Below are positions 57,240 through 64,000 of a stretch of DNA of 64,000 bases, in pieces. Source of the DNA: Mesorhizobium sp. Root157 (GTDB lineage Bacteria > Pseudomonadota > Alphaproteobacteria > Rhizobiales > Rhizobiaceae). The notes under the pieces are model-generated. The model made no database searches. It worked only from the letters and a program-made list of their open reading frames with translations, and was not told the origin of the DNA. The position numbers were made by a program, and so were the translations under genes. The stretch spans positions 46,933 to 110,932 of the forward strand of contig NZ_LMGJ01000003.1 of assembly GCF_001427385.1 (NCBI RefSeq), in the 5' to 3' direction. Within the stretch, counting starts at the first letter, position 1. Every line of letters begins with the position of its first letter.

Positions 57240-59759
57240 ATGGACGTGTCTGGAACATCTGCATCTCGACCGTTCTGGGTTGAGGTGCTGCACATTTTTG
57301 CGCTTGTCGGGATCGCTGTTGCCCAGCCAATCTATAGTGCACTCGCCGGCGGGCCTGAATTCCTGGTGGCTCACAACGCAAGTTCCCTGGATATCACCGC
57401 ATTCGTATTCGTCCTCTCGGTTGGCCTGCCTCTTGCGGTCATACTTGTAGAGGCGCTCGTGCGCCTGGTTAGCCTGCCGATGCAGCGGGGCATTCACCTC
57501 GGCGTGGTTTGGGCGCTTCTGGTTGTGCTGGCCCTGCAGACGGTAAATCGCTTCTTCGGCGACGCCGTGGTCACGCCGGTTGTGCTGGCGACCATGGCTG
57601 CGACGATATGCGTAGCCCTCTATGCGCGATCGATGACCGCAAGGCGGCTGGTCAGCATCCTGGCAATCGGCTCAGTGCTTTTTCCATTGCACTTCCTGTT
57701 CATGTCTCCGGTATCCAAAGCATTTTCCGATGAAAATGCGCAAATTGTGCAGGTAGATGCGTCAAATTCGACTGCGCCGGTGATCTTCGTAATATTTGAC
57801 GAATTCAATCCGACGGCTCTTCTTAAGGAAAATGGCGAGATAGATGCGGTGCGATTTCCGCATTTTGCAGAGCTGTCAAAAAGTGGCTGGTGGTTCCCGC
57901 ATGCCACTTCAACACATCCGCAAACGCAATTTGCCGTCCCGGCAATCCTGACTGGGGCGCTACCAAGCCGTGAAAAGGACGCCCCGACATACAAAACGCA
58001 TCCCAAAAACCTGTTTACGATGCTGGGTGGCAGTTATTCACTGAACGTCCATGAAACTTTGACCTCCCTGTGCTCATCCACAATGTGCACTGCGAAGAAG
58101 GAGGCGTTTGACCCTTCAAGTTTTGCTTCGGATATATATGTCGCCTTTCAACACGCCATCTTTCCACGCGCATTGGCAGCGGAGATTCTGCCTCCCCTTG
58201 ATGCCGGATGGAATAATTTCCAGGCGGGCGCAGCTCCTCGAGAAGCAAGTGCGGAAAGCCATGACGTCTCGGTAGATCAAGAGAAGTTGCTGATCGAGAC
58301 ATTTAAAAAGAATGCGAACAGGTCACGCCTTGCAACATTTAGAGATTTCATCTCTTCCATAAATGGCGGCGAAAAGCGGCTGGATTTCATACATTTACTG
58401 CTGCCGCATCAACCATATCAATTCTTCCCGGACGGGGCATTTTATCAAGGCGTCTCGGATATCGGATTGACCCATGACGTTTGGACCGCCGACCAACATG
58501 TCATCGACGTCGCGTATTCCAGATATTTGATGCAGGTCGGGCTTGTTGATTCACTTGTCGGCGAGTTGATGCAGCGCCTGAAGGACGTGGGCATTTACGA
58601 TAAAGCGCTGATTGTCATTACAGGTGATCATGGCCGGGCGTTTACCGCCAATGTCAACTCCCGAGCGCTCACGGAAAAGAATGCGGACGTATTGCATGTG
58701 CCGCTTTTCATCAAAACCCCGGGGCAGAAGAGCGGCGGCGTCAATCCGATGCTCGTCTCCAACATCGACATAGTCCCGACGATCGCCGACGTGCTGGGCA
58801 TCGATGTCGATTGGACTTTCGATGGTGAATCCGTTTTCGCCAAGAATCGAACGGAAAGTGACGTCCTGAACGTTCAATTCCAGGATGAGACGTTCAAGTT
58901 TGACAGAAACGTTATAGTTGGCACGCCGTTGCTCGATTGGCAGGCAAAAACCTTTGGCTCCGGAACCTCGCTAGCCGATCTGTCGATTTCCAGCCCGTAC
59001 AACAGACTGCTGGGGACGGATACCCGATCACTCGACGTTGCAGAACCCCCTCCCGGAGACGGCCTTCGGTTGACTCAGAATTTTTCAGCGTTCGAGGCCA
59101 TCGATACTCGCAACGGCTACATACCTGCTCTTGTGTCCAGCGAAGTCATTGGTTTGCATTCAGAGGAAAAGGCATGGATTGCTCTTGCCTTGAATGGAAA
59201 AATCGCCGCCGTTACCCCTGCGTACAAGGATATCAATGATACACAGCGGATCCTGACTCTGCTCCCGCAAAACTCGTTCACCGATGGCCGGAATATTTTG
59301 ACAGCCTTTGTTATCGACCCAAGCGACGAGCTTGGATTTATCCCAATCGGCACCACATCGGAAAGATATTCGCTCGAGAGCAAGGCAGATGGATCCGATC
59401 TGCTATTGTCATCCGGCGGGGAAGCTTACCCCATAGTAACGGGCAAGACATTTGGCACAGTGGACATCGCAGAGGTGGACGGCTCCACCATCACACTGGC
59501 AGGATGGTCGGCGGAAATCGACAAGTTGCAGCCTGCAAAATTGGTAGTGGCTTTCATCAATGGTGAATTTGCGTGTGCAGTTAGCCCGACCGTCAATCGT
59601 GTCGATGTGGCTGAGGCATTCAAGTCATCTGATGTCGCGGCGAGTGGATTTTCAACGCAGTGTCCTTTCAAAGGCGACTCACTGGCCCCTAGCTCCCTAC
59701 GCGCTTTTGCAATTACGCCTTCTGGCGCGGTTGGAGAATTGCGCGACTCGGGCAAGTGA
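57240..59759 (+). CDS. Membrane-anchored alkaline-phosphatase-superfamily (sulfatase-like) protein
   Basis: An 839-residue protein with five N-terminal membrane helices (about 13-33, 50-73, 86-105, 110-128, 136-154) and a large periplasmic AlkP/sulfatase-fold domain (about 178-545). Metal and nucleophile features: D187-E188 in FVIFDEFNP, STHPQTQFAVPAILTG (225-240; the likely nucleophile is a Thr near 225-229, not a sulfatase Cys), HLLLPHQPYQFFPDG near 388 and VITGDHGRAF near 459. Two cysteines in LCSSTMC may form a disulfide. The C-terminal about 280 residues are unassigned. This layout fits phosphoglycerol or phosphoethanolamine transferases more than true sulfatases. Base use is markedly more AT-rich than in the neighbouring genes, suggesting transfer. 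Confidence 0.78.
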   Translation: MDVSGTSASRPFWVEVLHIFALVGIAVAQPIYSALAGGPEFLVAHNASSLDITAFVFVLSVGLPLAVILVEALVRLVSLPMQRGIHLGVVWALLVVLALQTVNRFFGDAVVTPVVLATMAATICVALYARSMTARRLVSILAIGSVLFPLHFLFMSPVSKAFSDENAQIVQVDASNSTAPVIFVIFDEFNPTALLKENGEIDAVRFPHFAELSKSGWWFPHATSTHPQTQFAVPAILTGALPSREKDAPTYKTHPKNLFTMLGGSYSLNVHETLTSLCSSTMCTAKKEAFDPSSFASDIYVAFQHAIFPRALAAEILPPLDAGWNNFQAGAAPREASAESHDVSVDQEKLLIETFKKNANRSRLATFRDFISSINGGEKRLDFIHLLLPHQPYQFFPDGAFYQGVSDIGLTHDVWTADQHVIDVAYSRYLMQVGLVDSLVGELMQRLKDVGIYDKALIVITGDHGRAFTANVNSRALTEKNADVLHVPLFIKTPGQKSGGVNPMLVSNIDIVPTIADVLGIDVDWTFDGESVFAKNRTESDVLNVQFQDETFKFDRNVIVGTPLLDWQAKTFGSGTSLADLSISSPYNRLLGTDTRSLDVAEPPPGDGLRLTQNFSAFEAIDTRNGYIPALVSSEVIGLHSEEKAWIALALNGKIAAVTPAYKDINDTQRILTLLPQNSFTDGRNILTAFVIDPSDELGFIPIGTTSERYSLESKADGSDLLLSSGGEAYPIVTGKTFGTVDIAEVDGSTITLAGWSAEIDKLQPAKLVVAFINGEFACAVSPTVNRVDVAEAFKSSDVAASGFSTQCPFKGDSLAPSSLRAFAITPSGAVGELRDSGK

Positions 59760-59849
59760 AGCCGCGAATTGCGGCCTGAAGCTGACGCGCGGCTTGACGT
59801 AGAGAGCCTCGTGGTCGCACGGCACGACACCATCTCCAACCGCGCTTGC

Positions 59850-59871
59850 GGCCGCATGAGCAAGTGCGGCC
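59850..59871 (+). terminator. Candidate terminator downstream of the AlkP-superfamily gene
   Basis: GGCCGCA (59850-59856) pairs perfectly with TGCGGCC (59865-59871) around an 8-nt loop, followed by TTATTCTC. A competing CTTGC/GCAAG pairing overlaps it. The rest of the 294-bp gap to the integrase has no supported gene; a short hairpin GCCGC-GAATT-GCGGC directly follows the stop codon at 59761-59775. Confidence 0.45.
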
Positions 59872-60009
59872 TTATTCTCGGCGTCGACATGGTACGCATC
59901 GGTTCATGCGATCTGGCGGATGGGGTGCCCGCCGCTCCGCCGTTTTTATTAACTTTTCTGGCAACTAACCCCTGAAAAGGTTATAAAAATCGCTATGGGC
60001 AACTTGGTG

Positions 60010-60040
60010 GTTATGATAACTGTTAAACCTATATGGGTTT
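60010..60040. promoter_or_regulatory. Two small palindromes before the integrase gene
   Basis: GTTATGATAAC (60010-60020, 5-bp arms) and AAACC-TATATG-GGTTT (60025-60040) lie 14 to 44 bases before the integrase ATG in an AT-rich stretch. They are placed where a regulator such as the AlpA-like protein, or the integrase itself, could bind. No att core could be defined. Confidence 0.35.
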
Positions 60041-60053
60041 GGCGGAGATCATT

Positions 60054-61253
60054 ATGGCACGAAACAAGTTATCGGAAACTAGGATTCGAACTCACGACAC
60101 GCCAAGCATTCTTGGTGATGGAGACGGTCTTTGGCTTCGCGTCCAGAAAGGCGGATCGAAGAACTGGATATTCATCTATCGGCGCGGCACCGAGCGCGTC
60201 GAAATAGGCCTTGGCGGATATGGCCGCGGCACTGCGCCTGTGTCGCTCGCGCTGGCACGAGAGAAGGCGGAGGCGATCCGCCAGCAACTTGCTCGGGGTG
60301 AAGACCCTCGGGCCATTCGCCGCCCGCTTAAGCCGAAGACGTTTGCCGACTGCATGGAAGACCTGATCTCCGCAAAGGAGTCAGAGTGGACAAATCCAAA
60401 ACATGCGGCGCAATGGAAGATGACCCTTCGAGAGTACGCGAAGCCGCTCCATGATCTGCCCGTCGCTGATATCGTCATGGGTGACGTGAAGGATTGCCTC
60501 ATGGAGCACTGGCAGGATCGGCCCGAGACGGCCGACCGACTGCGCTCCCGCATACAGGCAGTCATTGACTACGGCATCGCCCATGAATGGCGTACAGCAG
60601 GCAACCCTGCCCGATGGAAGGGATTACTCGACAAGGTAATGCCCAAGCGCCAGAAGCTAAAACGAGGTCACCACGCGGCCTTGGCGTACGCTTCTGCACC
60701 CGCAATGATGATGAAGCTTCGGCAATCATCTGGCACGGCGGCACGAGCCGTGGAGTTTCTCACCTTGACCGCTGCCCGAACCGGCGAGGCTCGGGGTGCG
60801 CTCTTCGATGAGATCGACGTCTATGCCAAGACTTGGACTTGCCCGCCCGAGCGTATGAAGGCTGGGAAGGAACACGTCGTGCCGCTTTCCGACCGTGCCC
60901 TCCAGATAGTTGAAATCATGCGCCAACGTGCCACCGGCCCGTTTATCTTCGGCGGAGGCGTCGACGGCAAGCCGGTCTCAGACACGGCCATGACGAAGGC
61001 CCTGCGGCTAGCGTCACCGGACAAGAAAGCAACCCTACACGGGCTGCGCAGCATGTTCCGCGATTGGGCGGGCGATTGCACTACGCACCCACGCGAGATT
61101 GCAGAAATGGCGCTGGCTCACACTGTTGGCAACGCCGTGGAACAGGCTTACCGCCGATCCGACGCCATAGAGAAGCGTCGCCTTCTGATGACCGACTGGG
61201 CGACGTTTTGTAGCGCATCTAGTGCCGAGTCACCAGTCAAGGACAAAATGTAG
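60054..61253 (+). CDS. P4-type tyrosine integrase
   Basis: A 399-residue site-specific recombinase that would catalyse integration and excision of the element to its right. It has the N-terminal arm-binding DUF4102-like domain (LWLRVQKGGSKNWIFIYRRG, about 26-45), a core-binding domain (about 95-200) and a complete catalytic set: R242, K272, H329 with R332 (LHGLRSMFRDWA), H356 and the nucleophile Y366 in EQAYRRSD. The start at ATG 60054 has CGGAG 9 bases upstream. Sitting at the edge between housekeeping and mobile-type genes, it marks the left end of an integrative element; no tRNA target was found next to it. Confidence 0.93.
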   Translation: MARNKLSETRIRTHDTPSILGDGDGLWLRVQKGGSKNWIFIYRRGTERVEIGLGGYGRGTAPVSLALAREKAEAIRQQLARGEDPRAIRRPLKPKTFADCMEDLISAKESEWTNPKHAAQWKMTLREYAKPLHDLPVADIVMGDVKDCLMEHWQDRPETADRLRSRIQAVIDYGIAHEWRTAGNPARWKGLLDKVMPKRQKLKRGHHAALAYASAPAMMMKLRQSSGTAARAVEFLTLTAARTGEARGALFDEIDVYAKTWTCPPERMKAGKEHVVPLSDRALQIVEIMRQRATGPFIFGGGVDGKPVSDTAMTKALRLASPDKKATLHGLRSMFRDWAGDCTTHPREIAEMALAHTVGNAVEQAYRRSDAIEKRRLLMTDWATFCSASSAESPVKDKM

Positions 61254-61273
61254 CATTTCTGAAAATAAATCCT

Positions 61274-61303
61274 TTGACTTTGCCGTCCGAGACACGCTTT
61301 ATG
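61274..61303 (+). promoter_or_regulatory. Candidate promoter for the AlpA-ParB/methyltransferase unit
   Basis: TTGACT (61274-61279) and TTTATG (61298-61303) are 18 bases apart, downstream of the integrase stop. The 276-bp region to the AlpA start also holds a hairpin CCCAGC-TTACCC-GCTGGG (61445-61462) in the presumed leader. Confidence 0.35.
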
Positions 61304-61529
61304 GGACTATAGCGATTTTGTGGTGGAATCGCTTGCCAGTAGTTTGCTGGCTGTCGGGGTGGTGCCCGACCATTGCTGCGGGTTCTCCCGCCCGAGTTGC
61401 CCGGTGTTGGCATCGGAGCTTCGGCTTCACGGTCAACCTCTAACCCCAGCTTACCCGCTGGGCTTCTCACTCGAAAATTCAACCCAATCGAAATGCGCTT
61501 GGATTCTGTCCAGCGCAGAGAAGGACACC

Positions 61530-61736
61530 ATGACTCCCGATAATGATAACCAGCCCCGGCTGGTCTCCATGAATGACGCGTGCCGCCTCACCTCGATGAG
61601 CCGGACCATGCTCAATCGCCTTCGCACGACGGGCGACTTTCCTCTTGCCGTTCCTCTGGGCGAGCGCCGCGTGGCTTTCGTGCGCAGCGAGGTCCAGGCA
61701 TGGATTTCCGACCGCATTGCGCGGAGGGCGGCATGA
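61530..61736 (+). CDS. AlpA-family helix-turn-helix protein (putative excisionase/regulator)
   Basis: A 68-residue MerR-like winged-helix protein: LVSMNDACRLTSMSRTMLNR (11-30), then DFPLAVPLGERRVAFVRSEV (about 37-56) and a C-terminal helix AWISDRIARR, the usual AlpA pattern. Such proteins act as excisionases or activate integrase expression in P4-like elements. The ATG at 61530 has AAGGA upstream; a longer in-frame extension covers a non-coding leader. Its stop overlaps the next start (ATGA), coupling it to the ParB/methyltransferase gene. Confidence 0.85.
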   Translation: MTPDNDNQPRLVSMNDACRLTSMSRTMLNRLRTTGDFPLAVPLGERRVAFVRSEVQAWISDRIARRAA

Positions 61737-63220
61737 CGGACGAGGAAGTTACTCCGGAAGTCATCGCCATGCGCGAGCACTGGAAAGATGTTCCGGATGC
61801 GGAAGTCTTACTTGCGTATGACGCCGACGAGATCATGGACGCGGACACCATGCGGCGGGCCGCCCGGCTGTGGCAGAGACGGGAAGAATCTGCCGAGGGG
61901 TTTTTGCGCTTTCCGCTCGGACGCTATTATAAGAAGAATGCGGAAACTGACATCTTCGTTCACGACATCGGCTACATCCAGATGTCGCCCGATAGGCGCG
62001 TTCTCTGCGAAGAGAGTGTCGTGAGGTTAATGGAGTCCATTCGAAAGATTGGACTACTTAGCCCTCCCATTGTCATGCGTCGCGACGGCATCGTCATTGA
62101 CGGCGAAGTGGAAGACAATGTGCCGGTTCTTATCGCCGGTCGCCATCGGGTAGAAGCTTGGCGGCGGCTGGGGCATAGCAAAATTGCGTGCATCGAAATC
62201 AGGGACGTGTCGGACCTCGACGCCGAGCTTATCGAGATAGCCGAAAATCTCCACCGCGCCGAACTGACTGCCCTTCAGCGTGATGAGCAGATCGCTCGAT
62301 GGATAGTGTTGACCACGACCAAGCGCGAGGTCGCGGCTCAGACGGAGTATGACGAAGACGGAAGCATTTTGCGTCAACCTGACGCGAAACCCGGTCGACC
62401 GGAAGGTGGCGTCCGCGCTGCTGCTCGTGAACTACGACTATCGGAACCCGATGCCCGACGCGCCGTCAAGGTGGCATCCCTATCGCCCCAAGCGAAGGCT
62501 GCTGCGGTCGAAGCGGGGCTCGACAATAACCGTTCCGCGCTGCTGGCGGCGGCAAGAGAGACCGAACCAGAGAGGCAGGTCGAGGCCCTGGTCGGACGGC
62601 CCCTGGTCGCTGCTAACCAGAATAGTCCCGGTCCAGCCACCTACCGAACCAGCTTCACCGGCAATAATGAGTGGTACACGCCCGCTCGCTATGTCGAGCT
62701 TGCCCGGCAAGTTCTCGGACAAATCGACGTCGACCCTGCATCCAATCCAGTAGCACAAGCCACCGTGAAGGCCGCTACATTCTACACGCAGGAGACGAAT
62801 GGCCTGGATAAGGAATGGCACGGTACAGTGTGGATGAACCCGCCGTATAGTCAGCCGGAGATTGTCCACTTCATCGAGAAGGTCATCGCCGAACACAAGG
62901 CTGGCCGATGCACCAATGCAATCGTCCTGACGCACAACAGCACCGATACCGCATGGTTCAACATCCTGTTTAAAAACGCCGACGCCATCTGCTTCACCAC
63001 AGGCCGCATCCGGTTCGAAAACCCGGAGGGCGAGAAGGCCGCACCCGCAATGGGGCAGGCCTTCACCTATTTCGGACCGCGGCCAGAACGGTTCGCGGAG
63101 GTGTTTTCTGAGGTGGGGAATGTCGTCAACATGGTGCGGCAGGCATCTGCCGTTCAAGATTTCGCACCTCCCGTCCGAACGCCTATGGGCCGGGAATGGG
63201 AACTGGAGGATGCAGCATGA
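61733..63220 (+). CDS. ParB-like / DNA N6-adenine methyltransferase fusion protein
   Basis: A 495-residue protein with two recognisable modules. Residues about 78-195 form a ParB/sulfiredoxin-like domain: the nucleotide-binding motif AGRHRVEAWRRLG (135-147) and ENLHRAELTALQRDEQIARW (171-190). After a helical linker (about 220-300), residues about 305-460 match phage Dam-type adenine methyltransferases: NEWYTPARY (312-320), DVDPASN (332-338) and the catalytic NPPY (369-372). It could methylate adenine in element or phage DNA, with the ParB part giving CTP- or DNA-dependent targeting. No restriction enzyme gene is visible beside it. The start at 61733 overlaps the AlpA stop. Confidence 0.88.
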   Translation: MTDEEVTPEVIAMREHWKDVPDAEVLLAYDADEIMDADTMRRAARLWQRREESAEGFLRFPLGRYYKKNAETDIFVHDIGYIQMSPDRRVLCEESVVRLMESIRKIGLLSPPIVMRRDGIVIDGEVEDNVPVLIAGRHRVEAWRRLGHSKIACIEIRDVSDLDAELIEIAENLHRAELTALQRDEQIARWIVLTTTKREVAAQTEYDEDGSILRQPDAKPGRPEGGVRAAARELRLSEPDARRAVKVASLSPQAKAAAVEAGLDNNRSALLAAARETEPERQVEALVGRPLVAANQNSPGPATYRTSFTGNNEWYTPARYVELARQVLGQIDVDPASNPVAQATVKAATFYTQETNGLDKEWHGTVWMNPPYSQPEIVHFIEKVIAEHKAGRCTNAIVLTHNSTDTAWFNILFKNADAICFTTGRIRFENPEGEKAAPAMGQAFTYFGPRPERFAEVFSEVGNVVNMVRQASAVQDFAPPVRTPMGREWELEDAA

Positions 63221-63477
63221 GCGAAGACCCGAACAAAGCATTGCGGGAAGCTGTAATCGCCATGGCTTCGAGTAGACCGAGGCGTCGATCCAACCGGAAT
63301 CCGATCTACAAACCCGATCCCGCATTTAGGGAATGGGCGAGCCTGACTGGCTATTGCGATGGAATATTGAGCTTGGATTTCGACCTGGCTCGGGATGGAC
63401 CGGTGGACGGCGCGCAGCAGGCGCGAGACATGATTAGCATCCGCGCTGCAATGAAAAAGCTTTCCGAGCACTTCTAA
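63217..63477 (+). CDS. Small protein of unknown function
   Basis: An 86-residue protein without signal peptide or membrane segment, starting in an ATGA overlap with the ParB/methyltransferase gene. It has a basic stretch SSRPRRRSNRNP (about 18-29) and a block REWASLTGYCDGILSLDFDLA near 38-58 that I cannot assign. Tight coupling suggests it belongs to the same accessory operon. Confidence 0.6.
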   Translation: MSEDPNKALREAVIAMASSRPRRRSNRNPIYKPDPAFREWASLTGYCDGILSLDFDLARDGPVDGAQQARDMISIRAAMKKLSEHF

Positions 63478-63535
63478 AAATAAGAGCCGCACATACCGGC
63501 CAGCACTGACTACCAAATCAACGGGAACCATAACT

Positions 63536-63796
63536 TTGAAAATCCTATCGATTAGACCGCTGCCGCATGGTGGCGGAGAGAAGAATCTCGCGCGTTTCGA
63601 CGTCGAGGTAAGCGAGCAACTGCGGCTCTATGGCCTGCTTCTACGGCAATGGCCCGATGGCACCCGGCGTATTGCCGCGCCGCAAGCCAACGGCCGCCAC
63701 ATGGTCACGTTCCATTCCGTGCTTGCCGCGGAAATCACCGACCACGCATCTCAAGCTTACGAGGGCCATAATGCCGACCACCGCTTCAGCCACTAA
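63536..63796 (+). CDS. Small protein of unknown function, SpoVG-like look
   Basis: An 86-residue protein starting at TTG 63536 (no better start in frame; GGGAACC lies upstream). The beta-rich pattern MKILSIRPLPHG...ARFDVEVSEQLRLYGLLLRQ followed by RRIAAPQANGRHMVTF resembles small mobile-element proteins of alphaproteobacteria and faintly the SpoVG fold. Function is unknown. Its 3' end overlaps the next ORF by 26 bases. Confidence 0.55.
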   Translation: MKILSIRPLPHGGGEKNLARFDVEVSEQLRLYGLLLRQWPDGTRRIAAPQANGRHMVTFHSVLAAEITDHASQAYEGHNADHRFSH

Positions 63797-64000
63797 ATCC
63801 AATCCCCTTGTCGACCCCATTCGCTCACATGTCGAAATGCTTCATTCCTTGGCAAAAGGACTGACTGGCGTTCTTGTCGTCTCCGTGTTTCACGCGTCGG
63901 CAACAGGTGCCAAGGACGTACCCGGCACAGTCACCCACCATGCGATCGGGGACGTTGACGGCATGGTGGGTGCTATCGAGGCGCACGGCAACACGCCCGG
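63771..64000 (+). CDS. Element-encoded protein, possibly replication/primase-like, truncated by the window end
   Basis: An open frame from ATG 63771, with GAGGG 5 bases upstream, runs off the window. The 76 visible residues include PIRSHVEMLHSLAKGLTGV and THHAIGDVDGMVGAIEAHG. This resembles the N-terminus of primase or RepB-like proteins of integrative elements from memory, but the catalytic part is not in view, so the call is tentative. Confidence 0.5.
   Translation, partial: MPTTASATKSNPLVDPIRSHVEMLHSLAKGLTGVLVVSVFHASATGAKDVPGTVTHHAIGDVDGMVGAIEAHGNTP

Noticed and set aside
60078..60100. GGATTCGAACTCACGAC, resembling the T-arm of a tRNA on the minus strand
   Set aside because: The arms do not pair, there is no acceptor or anticodon stem, and it lies in the coding start of the integrase.
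1..64000. CRISPR arrays, rRNA operons or insertion sequences
   Set aside because: No spaced direct repeats, rRNA signatures or transposase-like reading frames with terminal inverted repeats were seen.

Overview
The window looks like chromosome of an alphaproteobacterium of the order Hyphomicrobiales (Rhizobiales), most like the Mesorhizobium/Phyllobacteriaceae group. The pointers are high GC content, a 2852-residue cyclic beta-1,2-glucan synthase next to its exporter (ndvB, ndvA), order-typical small proteins (DUF4170, DUF2093), a lipid A/Kdo cluster (acyltransferase, waaA, lpxK), and Rhizobiales-type palindromic intergenic repeats. The genus is inferred, not shown.

Layout. 0-5.7 kb: 3' part of pmbA/tldE, a CysQ/inositol-phosphatase-like gene, then DUF4170-acyltransferase-waaA-lpxK for lipid A/Kdo assembly. 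5.7-16 kb: LysR regulator divergent from an EamA transporter, mutL, a non-pyrrolysine MttB-family methyltransferase, a small secreted protein, queF, and a membrane GGDEF-EAL protein. 15-17.2 kb: kbl-tdh for threonine catabolism, followed by a 496-bp gene-free stretch with a strong inverted repeat. 17.7-23 kb: a homogentisate pathway (hmgA, fahA, hppD) with MarR and Lrp/AsnC regulators and a DinB-fold protein where an isomerase might be expected. 23-26.2 kb: a DUF442-type protein and a Zn/Mn ABC importer with a Zur-like palindrome. 26.8-34.9 kb: a complete hut system in two divergent units (hutF-hutC and hutI-H-G-U-D) around a perfect palindrome. 35.2-45.8 kb: ndvB and ndvA, separated by a symmetric terminator. 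45.9-47.4 kb: an isolated ccmC and a D-lyxose isomerase-like gene. 47.6-55.2 kb: seven minus-strand housekeeping genes (MBL hydrolase, tatD, metG, holB, tmk, a dacA-like gene, rlpA). 55.6-59.8 kb: a small YLDPGT membrane protein, a methyltransferase with a kinase-like N-terminus, and a membrane-anchored alkaline-phosphatase-superfamily enzyme. 60.0 kb to the end: start of an integrative element with a tyrosine integrase, AlpA-like protein, ParB-adenine methyltransferase fusion, small unknowns and a truncated, possibly primase-like gene.

Most notable signal. A 28-bp sequence at 47424-47451 closely matches the core of the chromosome-dimer resolution site dif. Reading by eye, every copy of the octamer GGGCAGGG found in the window points toward it: nine on the plus strand to its left and three on the minus strand to its right, including copies inside genes of opposite orientation. 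Nearby genes also converge on it (plus strand from 29 to 47.4 kb, minus strand from 47.6 to 55.2 kb). This suggests that the window spans the replication terminus. No tRNA, rRNA or CRISPR array was recognised.
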